Positions 16,571 through 24,518 of a DNA stretch of 64,000 nt are shown piece by piece. Every line of letters begins with the position of its first letter. Position 1 is the stretch's first letter. Source of the stretch: Bacteroidota bacterium (GTDB taxonomy: Bacteria; Bacteroidota; Bacteroidia; Flavobacteriales_D; Crocinitomicaceae); the NCBI GenBank assembly GCA_016192075.1, contig JACPUU010000002.1:338281-402280 (forward strand). Direction: 5' to 3'. The notes beneath the pieces are model-generated. The model ran no database searches and had not been told where the DNA came from. It saw only the letters and a list, made by a program, of their open reading frames with translations. A program made the position numbers and the translations under genes.

Positions 16571-16701
16571 ACCTAACGGTTTCGGGCTTTGCGTTGGTGG
16601 GCTTTTGGAACACCAAACTTTCTAGCCGGACTAAAGTTTATTAATTGCTCAAATGTTTTTATTCGCACTGGCCGCCCACTAACGCGAAACCTGTGTTAGC
16701 A
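16571..16701 (-). other. attC-like site L (131 bp, reverse orientation)
   Basis: On the plus strand, ACCTAAC (16571-16577) and GTTAGCA (16695-16701). Arms TTTCGGGCTTTGCGTTGGTGGG and CCGCCCACTAACGCGAAACC pair. Its reverse complement closely matches site E. Confidence 0.8.
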
Positions 16702-16714
16702 CCAGTGCTATTAT

Positions 16715-17455
16715 TTATTCTTTTAGTAACGTATATACTCCGCAATTATAATTTCCTTCATATTTTTCTTTTGCAGTCAAGGTGCCATTATATATTTTGT
16801 AATTCATCGTCATTTTATATTTCACTTTTTTAGGTTGTTTGCCATTTTTTCCGACAACACTCTCTATAGGTGATTTTTCACGAACTGCATCAAAGCTGAG
16901 AAATAAAGTACAATGTGAAACTTTCCAAGTCCCAACAATTTTCTTTTTATGTGAAGTTTTTTTAAAATAACAAGTCCCGTCTTTATTTAAAACTAAATCT
17001 GCGCAAGTTCCTGATGTCACATGATAGGTTCCTGGTTTTATTTCATTACAATCGAACTTTGATGAACTAATGCTGTCCGAAGTTTCTTGTACAATTTGCT
17101 TTTCACTTTCTAATTTTCCATTTGAGTATGTGTCGTTTTTTTTAATTTGTCCATTATTGTAAAAATAAGTCCAAGCGCCGGATCTTTGAAAGTTCTTAAT
17201 AAATGCTTTTAATTGTAATGTGTCGTCAACATACAAGTTGTATTCTCCATCAGGAATATTGGTCTTTAATCTATAATAACGTCCATACCAAGCGCCCATA
17301 TCTTCTTTATGTCCGACTTCAATAAAGGTTGTGTCGGAAGGGTTGATAAATTGGTATTCTTCTCGATTCTGAGCAGGAGATTTTAGCTTTATAATAGTCT
17401 GTGAAGAGGCAAATTGTCCGCTAAGCAAACACAATATTAGAATGTATAATTTCAT
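16715..17455 (-). CDS. Secreted cassette protein with a MORN/YwqK-like segment
   Basis: A 246-residue protein when started at the ATG at 17453-17455, which gives a signal peptide (MKLYILILCLLSGQFASSQ); the longer frame reads into attC site M. Residues 60-110 (GEYNLYVDDTLQLKAFIKNF, GAWTYFYNNGQIKKNDTY, NGKLESEK) resemble MORN/YwqK-type repeats that form beta-hairpin stacks. The second half has a W-x-V-S-H-C-x-L-F-L strand pattern like a lipocalin-type domain. Function unknown. Confidence 0.65.
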   Translation of the reverse strand: MKLYILILCLLSGQFASSQTIIKLKSPAQNREEYQFINPSDTTFIEVGHKEDMGAWYGRYYRLKTNIPDGEYNLYVDDTLQLKAFIKNFQRSGAWTYFYNNGQIKKNDTYSNGKLESEKQIVQETSDSISSSKFDCNEIKPGTYHVTSGTCADLVLNKDGTCYFKKTSHKKKIVGTWKVSHCTLFLSFDAVREKSPIESVVGKNGKQPKKVKYKMTMNYKIYNGTLTAKEKYEGNYNCGVYTLLKE

Positions 17456-17479
17456 ATTTGGTTGTCGTCCTTGCATTGG

Positions 17480-17672
17480 TGCTAACGTTTCACGCATAAA
17501 AGTAGTAGCGCGAACTTGATTAAATGTAATGAACTTAATGCTAACCCACCAAGCCGGACAAAAACTTTTTTAATAAATTTCAGTGTTTAAAAAATTTTTG
17601 TGCAGCGCTGCTGCTATGAAACACTTAAAATTGGAGAACCGAAGCGTTATTACTTTTTATGCGATGTTAGCA
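17480..17672 (-). other. attC-like site M (193 bp, reverse orientation)
   Basis: Plus-strand boxes TGCTAAC (17480-17486) and GTTAGCA (17666-17672). Arms GCATAAAAAGTAGTAGCGC-type sequence against GCGTTATTACTTTTTATGC. Nearly identical over its whole length to site O. The stop codon of the gene to the right lies inside it. Confidence 0.8.
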
Positions 17673-18556
17673 CCAGTATTTTCTTTCAATTCATTCATCA
17701 TGCTATGTAAGTCTTTAATCTCATTATCTGAAAAAGGTAGGTTTAGTCTTATTTTTTTATCATTATCTACAAGTGAATAATTAATCACAAATCGATCTCT
17801 CTTTTCAATAAGGCTTAATGTTTTTAAATTTTCAAATTCTATAATTTTTCTTTTTCTAGGCAAAACCCAAAAATGAATTTCGATCCGATCTCCATTAACT
17901 AATACAAATTTCAAATTCATTAATATGGATGTAATTATTCCAATCAACGATATAGTAAAAATCAAAACTGCGATAATGTTAAATGAACTAAATCCAAAAG
18001 AAGTGAGAATTGCACAAAATCCGAATACATAGAATAGAGTTATCAATTGGTTAAGAACGAAAAAATTGAATACAGGATGTTTCTTAATGATCCATCTGAA
18101 GCCCTTATAATTTATGTCTGAATTTTTATATTTTTCCCAATTATCAAATTCGTCTTTTTTCTTATTAAACAATCGTAAAAATACTCCAGTTATCGCAATA
18201 ATTATTGACAGTACCATTCCAATTAAACAAGTCTTTGTAACCATGGCTAGCCATGAATTGCGATAAGGAGTATATTTGAAATCTACCGGTTTTTTAGGAT
18301 CATAAATTACTTGTCTAGATGATAAATCAGGATTTTTTTTGCTGTTAAATGATTTGAAGACTGTTATCGTTTCGCCTTTTTTAGTTTTAAAATAATAATC
18401 ATAGTTATCAGTTAAGGAATTGTATACCCGATAAATAGTTGAATATTCTCCTATACTCTCTATCTTTTTAAACTCATAATAATTTATCGTATCAATTACC
18501 AATACGCTTATTATGGAAATAATTAATATTATTATCGGTCGTTTAGCCTCTTTCAT
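17657..18556 (-). CDS. Membrane protein of unknown function (DUF3592-like N-terminus)
   Basis: A 299-residue protein with an N-terminal TM (IIILIISIISVLVIDTINYY), an extracytoplasmic segment reading YSTIYRVYNSLTDNYDYYFK and a YDPKKPVDFKYTPYRNSW stretch that recalls DUF3592, a second TM near residue 115, two further TMs near 165-210, and a cytoplasmic C-terminal part with a PH-like strand pattern (KFVLVNGDRIEIHFWVLPRK). The last five codons and the stop run through the attC M box (GCTAAC), a cassette hallmark. Function unknown. Confidence 0.65.
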   Translation of the reverse strand: MKEAKRPIIILIISIISVLVIDTINYYEFKKIESIGEYSTIYRVYNSLTDNYDYYFKTKKGETITVFKSFNSKKNPDLSSRQVIYDPKKPVDFKYTPYRNSWLAMVTKTCLIGMVLSIIIAITGVFLRLFNKKKDEFDNWEKYKNSDINYKGFRWIIKKHPVFNFFVLNQLITLFYVFGFCAILTSFGFSSFNIIAVLIFTISLIGIITSILMNLKFVLVNGDRIEIHFWVLPRKRKIIEFENLKTLSLIEKRDRFVINYSLVDNDKKIRLNLPFSDNEIKDLHSMMNELKENTGANIA

Positions 18557-18564
18557 AATATTGG

Positions 18565-18754
18565 TGCTAACGCTTGGCTAAATGTAGTTGCGACTGGCGT
18601 TTGATTAAAGGTACTAAATTGATGTTAACCAACAAGCCACGCAAACAAATTTTTAATTTTTTTGATTAATAATTTTTTGCTTGGTGCTAGCAATTGAAAT
18701 TTAAACGGAGAGAAATGCACCGCCAGTGCAATTACATTTTAGCCTTTGTTAGCA
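18565..18754 (-). other. attC-like site N (190 bp, reverse orientation)
   Basis: Plus-strand boxes TGCTAAC (18565-18571) and GTTAGCA (18748-18754). Arms TTGGCTAAATGTAGTTGCG and TGCAATTACATTTTAGCC pair. The loop shares GTTAACCAACAAGCC with sites D and P. Confidence 0.8.
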
Positions 18755-18758
18755 TTAG

Positions 18759-19187
18759 TTATTCTGCTCTCAGTCGGAATCGAAAAATTCCAGCTGCAGA
18801 ACTCGAGCCATTACGCTTTTTAACACTAATTATTAATGTGAAGTCGGACAATTTTTCGCCGAACTGTATAGAAAAAGTCTTGTTTCCGATGTGCGATAGT
18901 GAGCATGCCGAACCCGATAAAGTATATTCATCCTTGTCCCGTCCTTCGATAAATACATTAACATACAATTTCATGTTCTTTTTCAACCCGCTCACATAAG
19001 TTACTGAATCTGTAACTTCCATTTTAATTTCATCTGGAAGGAAAAATTTTAATGATGCGTTTCCTTTCACAATAGAATAAGGAAGAAGTCCTTTTCCAAT
19101 TGTGTCCTGTATGACATTGTTATTTATTTGACTGTGAGTTATTGTTCCGTTCGACACCAGAATAAGGACTGCTATAAGAAACTTCAT
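18759..19187 (-). CDS. Secreted cassette protein of unknown function
   Basis: A 142-residue protein started at the ATG at 19185-19187, giving a signal peptide (MKFLIAVLILVSNGTITHS). The longer frame extends into attC site O and is rejected. The mature part is beta-rich, with LKFFLPDEIKMEVTDSVTY and LYVNVFIEGRDKDEY suggesting a small Ig-like or TonB-box-free periplasmic domain. It ends 4 nt from site N. Not recognised. Confidence 0.6.
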   Translation of the reverse strand: MKFLIAVLILVSNGTITHSQINNNVIQDTIGKGLLPYSIVKGNASLKFFLPDEIKMEVTDSVTYVSGLKKNMKLYVNVFIEGRDKDEYTLSGSACSLSHIGNKTFSIQFGEKLSDFTLIISVKKRNGSSSAAGIFRFRLRAE

Positions 19188-19211
19188 GTGCGTGATTTTT
19201 TTTACAATTAA

Positions 19212-19404
19212 TGCTAACGGACTACGCATAAAAGTAGTAGCGCGATCATTGATTAAATGTACTGAACTTAAAAGTACCCACCAAGCCGGACAAAAACTTT
19301 TTTAATAAATTTCTGTGTTTAAAAAATTTTTGTGCGGCGCACTAACTATGAAAAACAGACCTTGATGTAACCGCCGCGCTATTACTTTTTATGCGATGTT
19401 ATAA
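19212..19404 (-). other. attC-like site O (193 bp, reverse orientation)
   Basis: Plus-strand boxes TGCTAAC (19212-19218) and GTTATAA (19398-19404). Arms ACGCATAAAAGTAGTAGCGC and GCGCTATTACTTTTTATGCG pair nearly perfectly. Loop sequence CACCAAGCCGGACAAAAAC is shared with site M. Confidence 0.85.
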
Positions 19405-19408
19405 GCAG

Positions 19409-20365
19409 TTATTTGCAATACTTATCTATCGCTTTCCGAGCGTCGTTATCACCATATTTTAAAGCAGAATTCCAATCCTCACAGGCTTGGTCAAGTTGTT
19501 TCAATTCCTGAAATAGTATACCCCTGTTCCAATATGCAGTTGCATTTTCAGGATTCAATTCAATCGCTTTATCATAGTCAATGAATGCGGAATCAATCAT
19601 GTCTTTTGCAGCGTAAGCCTGAGCTCTATTTGAATACGATGAGGAATAATCAGGGTCTAAAGAAATTGCATGAGAGGTTGCCTCTATTGATTTTTCGAAG
19701 TCTTTCAAGTAGAATAGAGAAATGCCCTTGTTAAAGTAATAGGACGCTTTATCCGGATTTAAGGAAATGGCCAATTCCAAATCGACAAGCGCACTTTTAT
19801 ATTTACCGGTTTCATTTAGCGCAATTGCTCTTTCATTTAGCAAGTCGCTGTTTAGACTATCAATTTTTATAGCGTTGGTTAAGTCATTGATTGCCTCTTC
19901 AAACCTTCCAAGATTAGAAAATAGTCTGCCTCTGTTTTGGAATGCAGCATTATCAGTTTCTTCCAAGGGCAGCGGATCGACTTCTATGGCCTTAGAATAA
20001 TAATAAATAGCGGAATCATAGTCTTGAAAATTTGTCTCGTAAATATATGCCAGGTTGTTATAGCTTTTGAAATAGGTTGGCTCAATTTCTACGGCCTTTT
20101 TTAGACAGTATATTGCAGAATCAATTAACCCTGTTTCATATAGACAACGACTTAATTCATTGTATGCATTATAGTAATTCGGATCTCCTTCAATAGCGGA
20201 GTAGAAATGTGACTTTGCTTCTGCGTAGTTCTCATTTTTTAACTCCTTTTTACCCAATTCGTAATATTCCTCTGGAGTCCTTGAGTCTGTTTCAGATTGC
20301 TCAGTCCCTTGACCGTTGCAAGCGCAGATAAATATAATTAAGAGTACGTTGAATCGTGATTTCAT
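19409..20365 (-). CDS. Tetratricopeptide-repeat lipoprotein
   Basis: A 318-residue protein with a lipoprotein signal (NVLLIIFICAC, Cys15-16 region) followed by about eight TPR units of 34 residues, recognisable by YYELGKKELKNENYAEA, YNELSRCLYETGLIDSA, YYFNKGISLFYLKDFEKS, and YWNRGILFQELKQLDQA. TPR arrays bind partner proteins; here probably in the periplasm or at the outer membrane. The stop is 5 nt from the GTTATAA box of site O and the start is 9 nt from site P, so the gene fills its cassette exactly. Confidence 0.85.
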   Translation of the reverse strand: MKSRFNVLLIIFICACNGQGTEQSETDSRTPEEYYELGKKELKNENYAEAKSHFYSAIEGDPNYYNAYNELSRCLYETGLIDSAIYCLKKAVEIEPTYFKSYNNLAYIYETNFQDYDSAIYYYSKAIEVDPLPLEETDNAAFQNRGRLFSNLGRFEEAINDLTNAIKIDSLNSDLLNERAIALNETGKYKSALVDLELAISLNPDKASYYFNKGISLFYLKDFEKSIEATSHAISLDPDYSSSYSNRAQAYAAKDMIDSAFIDYDKAIELNPENATAYWNRGILFQELKQLDQACEDWNSALKYGDNDARKAIDKYCK

Positions 20366-20373
20366 GAATTGCT

Positions 20374-20566
20374 TATAACGGAGACGGGCTAAAATTAGTT
20401 GCGCCGCCCTTGATTAAAGATAGTAAGTTGATGTTAACCGACAAACCAAGCGAACAAATTTTTTAAGTTGTTCGGATTAATATTTTTTTTGCTTGGTGCA
20501 CTCTCTATAAAACAAGACCTTAATTAACCCCCAGCCGGCACAATTAATTTTTAGCCCATGTTAGGG
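20374..20566 (-). other. attC-like site P (193 bp, reverse orientation)
   Basis: Plus-strand boxes TTATAAC (20374-20380) and GTTAGGG (20560-20566). Arms GGGCTAAAATTAGTTGCGCC and GGCACAATTAATTTTTAGCCC pair. Its reverse complement begins almost exactly like site D. Confidence 0.85.
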
Positions 20567-20609
20567 TTAGTTTTAAATTCTCTAGCCAACAGATGAATAT
20601 TGTGACACC

Positions 20610-20972
20610 CTATTTTTGGTATAGATAGATTGCATTAGTTGATGGTCCGTCCAACAGAATAATTTCTTCCTCATTCCAAATTTTTATTCTATAGGTTTCG
20701 GAGTCTATACCATATGACATTGTTATTTGTCCTTCACTTATTTTCCAATATGAATTGATAAATATTTCATTTTCACTTGGAGAGTAGCATCCAGCTAGAC
20801 CATCAGGTGATATGAATGGAATACAATCCATTGTCGAACTTTTTATTGGGTCACTATCAGGAGTTCGAATCTCCTTTAATAACCAGCAGGAATTAATATC
20901 GATACTTAAATCATCTTGAAAGTTGATTGTTCCAATAAACAATATTAAAATAAGTGTCTTTGTCATCTTCAA
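20610..20972 (-). CDS. Secreted lipocalin-like cassette protein
   Basis: A 120-residue protein with an N-terminal signal (MKMTKTLILILFIGTINF; a start two codons later is equally possible). The mature part starts with a conserved-looking W-x-L-x-E-I (CWLLKEIRTPD) and continues with short strands (EIFINSYWKISEGQITMSYG, YRIKIWNEEEIILLDG), the layout of small lipocalin/META-type domains. Two mature cysteines (SCWLL, DCIPF) and GCYSP may form a disulfide. Function unknown. Confidence 0.6.
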   Translation of the reverse strand: MKMTKTLILILFIGTINFQDDLSIDINSCWLLKEIRTPDSDPIKSSTMDCIPFISPDGLAGCYSPSENEIFINSYWKISEGQITMSYGIDSETYRIKIWNEEEIILLDGPSTNAIYLYQK

Positions 20973-20976
20973 TTAA

Positions 20977-21106
20977 CCCTAACGTTTGACAATATGGACA
21001 GTAAGGGATTGCGGGCAATTTCCTATCAGGTTCTACGAAAAGTTGAAGCGTACTACAAACCTTCGCATACCACTGAAACCCTTATTGACTATATTGTGTG
21101 TTGGCA
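20977..21106 (-). other. attC-like site Q (130 bp, reverse orientation)
   Basis: Plus-strand boxes CCCTAAC (20977-20983) and GTTGGCA (21100-21106). Arms GACAATATGGACAGTAAGGG and CCCTTATTGACTATATTGTG pair. Confidence 0.8.
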
Positions 21107-21124
21107 ACTGCCTTTTCTATTTTT

Positions 21125-22234
21125 TTAATAATAATCAACTCTATCTATTAATTCTTTGCCTCTCCATTTTGTGTTTGGAGCATCTAAATATAAAGAACCA
21201 TACATTTCATATGTTTCAATATTTAAAGATACGTCTTCAATAAAAAACTTTCTATAAAAATCCAAGACAAGAGGTAAATTTTCTCGCCAATATTTATAAT
21301 CAAAATCTGAATGTGTTTCTACATTATCCAATAGATTAAAATACCTATCTCTTGCTGGTGGATGCGATTGGAATCCTATAGGTGGAAATATTGAATCGTG
21401 AACTCCTTCATAAATATCAAGACAAGCAAACCATAGAAGAGCTCCTTCTAAAACCAACATTTTTTCTTGAAGAGAATAGAGTGGTAAATTAAGAGATGCT
21501 ATATCAGCTTCAAGTTCTTGCTTTTGGGAAGTATTATATACGTCAAGTGGTTTATAATCAGATTGTGAATTAAAAACAGCCTTGAAAATAAATTGTTTTG
21601 ATGTATTTGTATCTGACAAATGTTCAAGTAAATAATGGGAATATTCATGACCAGCAATAAATTGCATCTGAAAGGGCACTGTATGATGCATTTTTTGCTG
21701 AATTTTCTTCGGAATAATACCCCTTGGGTCCATTAGAAAATCCAGTGATTCTGTTTGGAGCATAACTCTTAATGCTATTCTTATGGCATTTAATTGTACA
21801 TGTCTGGGTACTTTATTTCCAAAATCTAACAAACCAAGATTCATAAACTCAAAAAAGTAGTTTAGCGAATCACTTAGAGTTGAAATAATTCCATAATCAG
21901 TTTTGAAAATGAGTCCATTCGGTTCATTAGCAAAAATGTTCCCATAGGTTACTTTTTTACATTTATTCATCAAGTCATCAGGAAGTCTATTTTTGAAATG
22001 AATATAGTGATAACCACAAAATGAATCCTCTAGTGACCAATTCCCTTGTTTTGCAAGAGCTTTATTTCTATAAACCCGAAATAATCGCATATGGTCTACA
22101 ATCGTATCAGCCCTTAATTTTAATAAATGGTCTTTTGCATTTTGAACATTGAATATTCTATCAATCTCTTTTTCATTGCAGATTGGTCTATAAAAATCTT
22201 TTTGTAGTTCAATTGGTGGAATATCCATATTCAA
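21125..22234 (-). CDS. HExxH zinc metallopeptidase-like cassette protein
   Basis: A 369-residue cytoplasmic-looking protein. Residues 192-203 read FIAGHEYSHYLL, an HExxH zinc motif, and about 48 residues later QELEADIASLNL supplies an ExxAD motif whose Glu/Asp is a plausible third ligand, as in M48-like and related gluzincins. There is no signal peptide and no obvious TM segment, so it would act in the cytoplasm. I do not recognise the flanking domains. The ATG at 22232-22234 lies 42 nt from the site R box. Catalytic class is likely; substrate is unknown. A toxin or stress protease are both possible. Confidence 0.7.
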   Translation of the reverse strand: MNMDIPPIELQKDFYRPICNEKEIDRIFNVQNAKDHLLKLRADTIVDHMRLFRVYRNKALAKQGNWSLEDSFCGYHYIHFKNRLPDDLMNKCKKVTYGNIFANEPNGLIFKTDYGIISTLSDSLNYFFEFMNLGLLDFGNKVPRHVQLNAIRIALRVMLQTESLDFLMDPRGIIPKKIQQKMHHTVPFQMQFIAGHEYSHYLLEHLSDTNTSKQFIFKAVFNSQSDYKPLDVYNTSQKQELEADIASLNLPLYSLQEKMLVLEGALLWFACLDIYEGVHDSIFPPIGFQSHPPARDRYFNLLDNVETHSDFDYKYWRENLPLVLDFYRKFFIEDVSLNIETYEMYGSLYLDAPNTKWRGKELIDRVDYY

Positions 22235-22275
22235 TTTAGTTATATTTTAGCTGAAATGACGTCTTTTAAGGTTGT

Positions 22276-22407
22276 TGCCAACGGTCGAGGGTACACGCTG
22301 TAGGGGAAAACGAAGCACGCACTTATCCCCCGTTACAAAACTTGCCACGAGAACAGCGTGAAACGCCCGCTACACAACCCCTATAGCGCTGTTACCCTTT
22401 GTTATGG
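22276..22407 (-). other. attC-like site R (132 bp, reverse orientation)
   Basis: Plus-strand boxes TGCCAAC (22276-22282) and GTTATGG (22401-22407). Arms GAGGGTACACGCTGTAGGGG and CCCCTATAGCGCTGTTACCC pair. The stop of the gene to the right lies inside the box. Confidence 0.8.
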
Positions 22408-22902
22408 GCAGTTTTTTCCTTTCTTGATTATGTTTCCTTCGTTGTCATAAATGGTTGTATAGTCGTCATTGTAAGTCCGACTGGTCACGCCAAGTTTGTC
22501 AAGCAGCGCATTTGCTTTTAGTCTTGTCGTAACCCAAATTTCGTGATTGTCGATAAATTCCCAGTCCCAAATTTCAGTTGGGATATCGTCAGTCAATTTT
22601 TTAAATACTAACAATTCGGCCTTAAATGAATTGTCAATTAATCCATTTCGGAATATAGTGTCAAAACAAACTGGTGTAAACGCATAGTCAATTTCTGCTT
22701 CAAGTTCGGTCATTGGATTAAAAACAGGTCCGGCAAGCTTCTCCAATTCTTTTGATGTCAGTGAAAATAGAATTATTGAGTTTATCAAGTTTGTATAATA
22801 AAAGTCAACCTGCTTGTCATATTCAATATGCTCTTTGTCGACTGTTGATTTGTCTGTCGATGTAGGTTTAATTCCAAATATTGATTTCAAGTTTATCTTC
22901 AT
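22402..22902 (-). CDS. First right-arm cassette protein, unknown function
   Basis: A 166-residue soluble protein (MKINLKSIFGIKPTS at the start). It is largely helical, with a Trp-rich middle (TEIWDWEFIDNHEIWVTTRL) and ends NEGNIIKKGKNCP. Not recognised, although similar hypothetical proteins appear to be common in cassette arrays. The ATG is 22 nt downstream (minus strand) of the leader box at 22925-22931, and the TAA overlaps the attC R box, so this is the promoter-proximal cassette of the right arm. Confidence 0.6.
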   Translation of the reverse strand: MKINLKSIFGIKPTSTDKSTVDKEHIEYDKQVDFYYTNLINSIILFSLTSKELEKLAGPVFNPMTELEAEIDYAFTPVCFDTIFRNGLIDNSFKAELLVFKKLTDDIPTEIWDWEFIDNHEIWVTTRLKANALLDKLGVTSRTYNDDYTTIYDNEGNIIKKGKNCP

Positions 22903-22924
22903 TATTGTCGGTCGTCAAAATTGC

Positions 22925-22990
22925 CCATAACTACTTTATACCCCCACCTTTTCCACACTTATTCACCCCATATTGGGGAATAACCACAAG
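22925..22990 (-). repeat. Multi-hairpin leader element, copy 4 (right array boundary)
   Basis: Read on the minus strand: a hairpin TTATTCCCC/GGGGTGAATAA, then GGAAAAGGTG, GGGGTATAAAGTAGTTATGG. This aligns with the ends of copies 1-3 (AAAAGGTG..GATATAAACTAGTTA). The box GTTATGG is the complement of 22925-22931 as CCATAAC. Only the terminal part of the element is present; hairpins 1 and 2 are absent. Confidence 0.6.
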
Positions 22991-23065
22991 TTTGTCGGGT
23001 TTTATTTTTTATCCTTCAAAGCTTTGCATGCCGCAACCATTTCAGTACCCCAATCCCAAAAAGAA

Positions 23066-24454
23066 CTAAGCCAACTCCCTGATCTTGTCCATTATTTTAG
23101 CTGCCACGGCATTTGCTTTTTCTTCGGTAGCAGATTCAGAATAAATGCGGATAATAGGTTCGGTATTACTCTTGCGCAGGTGCGCCCATTCAGAACCAAA
23201 GTAGATTTTTACACCGTCGGTTTTGTCGACTTCAAAACTGGCATATTCGTTGGCAACGGCATCTAAAATGGCATCGACATTCATACCCGGTTCCAGTTCA
23301 ATTTTGTTTTTAGAGATGAAATAGTTCGGGTATTGCGCGCGTAATTCTGAAACCGGTAACTGCGCTTTGGCCAGTTGTGATAAAAAGAGTGCAATACCCA
23401 CCAGTGCATCACGGCCGTAATGCAGTTCGGGGTAAATGACACCGCCGTTTCCTTCACCGCCAATGACCGCATTGGTTTCTTTCATTTTGGTCACCACATT
23501 TACTTCACCTACGGCTGCGGCATTGTACTTACAGCCGTTGTGTTTTTCAGTGATCTCACGCAGTGAAATGGTAGATGATAAATTGGAAACAGTATTGCCC
23601 GGTGTGTGTTGCAATACATAGTCGGCAATAGCCACCAGTGTATATTCTTCACCAAACAGGGTTCCGTCTTCGCATACAAATGCCAGGCGGTCCACATCCG
23701 GGTCCACAACAATTCCCAAATCGGCCTGGGTTTCTTTTACCTTTTCAATAATGGCTGTTAAATGTTCCGGCAGCGGTTCGGGGTTATGTGGAAAATTTCC
23801 GGTTGGTTCGCAATATAATTCAACCACTTCGTGAACACCTAAGGCATGTAACAGGGCCGGAACAAAAATTCCGCCGGTGGAATTAACACCGTCCACCACA
23901 ATTTTGAAATTAGAGCGGCGGATCAGTTCACGGTTCACCAGTTTCAGGTTGAGTATGGCCTGAATGTGTTTCTGAATGTAGGTTTCAATTTCGCTGACAG
24001 TACCCAGGTTGTCCACATCGGCAAAATCAAATTCTTCTTTTTCGGCAATGTCCAGCACTTCTTTTCCATCTTTGTCTGAAATAAATTCGCCGCGTTCATT
24101 TAATAATTTCAGCGCGTTCCATTGTTTGGGATTGTGGCTGGCCGTAATAATAATTCCGCCCTGTGCTTTTTCAAAAGGCACTGCCACTTCAACCGTTGGG
24201 GTGGTTGAAAAATCAAGATCCACCACATCAATTCCGAGTCCCTGAAGTGTAAAAATAACCAGGTCTGAGATCATTTTTCCTGAAATGCGTGCATCACGCC
24301 CCAGGATAACTTTTACGCGCTGATTTTTGAACCGCAGTTTAAGCCAGGTTCCATAAGCAGCAGCAAATTTTACGGTATCAACAGGGGTAAGGGCTTCACC
24401 CACTTTTCCGCCAATCGTTCCGCGGATTCCGGAAATTGATTTTATAAGTGTCAC
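23066..24454 (-). CDS. glmM: Phosphoglucosamine mutase / phosphohexomutase
   Basis: A 462-residue alpha-D-phosphohexomutase. The phosphoserine loop is TASHNPKQWNALK with Ser106, the metal loop is DPDVDRLAF near residue 251, and the sugar-specificity loop is GGEGNGGV near residue 335; the C-terminal phosphate-binding domain ends with EWAHLRKSNTEPIIRIYSES. The RTSGTEP-type loop reads RKSNTEP, as in GlmM-like Bacteroidota enzymes. It would interconvert glucosamine-6- and -1-phosphate for UDP-GlcNAc synthesis; phosphoglucomutase or phosphomannomutase activity cannot be excluded. It is monocistronic and flanks the array. Confidence 0.85.
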   Translation of the reverse strand: MTLIKSISGIRGTIGGKVGEALTPVDTVKFAAAYGTWLKLRFKNQRVKVILGRDARISGKMISDLVIFTLQGLGIDVVDLDFSTTPTVEVAVPFEKAQGGIIITASHNPKQWNALKLLNERGEFISDKDGKEVLDIAEKEEFDFADVDNLGTVSEIETYIQKHIQAILNLKLVNRELIRRSNFKIVVDGVNSTGGIFVPALLHALGVHEVVELYCEPTGNFPHNPEPLPEHLTAIIEKVKETQADLGIVVDPDVDRLAFVCEDGTLFGEEYTLVAIADYVLQHTPGNTVSNLSSTISLREITEKHNGCKYNAAAVGEVNVVTKMKETNAVIGGEGNGGVIYPELHYGRDALVGIALFLSQLAKAQLPVSELRAQYPNYFISKNKIELEPGMNVDAILDAVANEYASFEVDKTDGVKIYFGSEWAHLRKSNTEPIIRIYSESATEEKANAVAAKIMDKIRELA

Positions 24455-24518
24455 AATGTTCTTTTTTAGTGCAGTTTTCAGGAGTATACCGGATTAGCCG
24501 GTACCGCCAAAAGATGAA

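Larger units (their letters stand above)
4170..22990. mobile_element. Integron-like cassette array without integrase (CALIN candidate)
   Basis: This span holds about 20 small genes, nearly all of unknown function, separated by imperfect palindromes that begin with an RYYYAAC-type box and end with GTTRRRY. Sixteen such sites are listed individually. Stop codons often overlap the first box (for example at 5033-5035, 17657-17659 and 22402-22404), as is typical of gene cassettes. Genes and sites point right up to about 16.3 kb and left from about 16.7 kb. No tyrosine recombinase (IntI) is encoded in the window. Flanking genes (CYTH protein, glmM-like gene) look like normal chromosome and the array looks more AT-rich than they do. 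The CALIN interpretation is inference from architecture. Confidence 0.8.
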
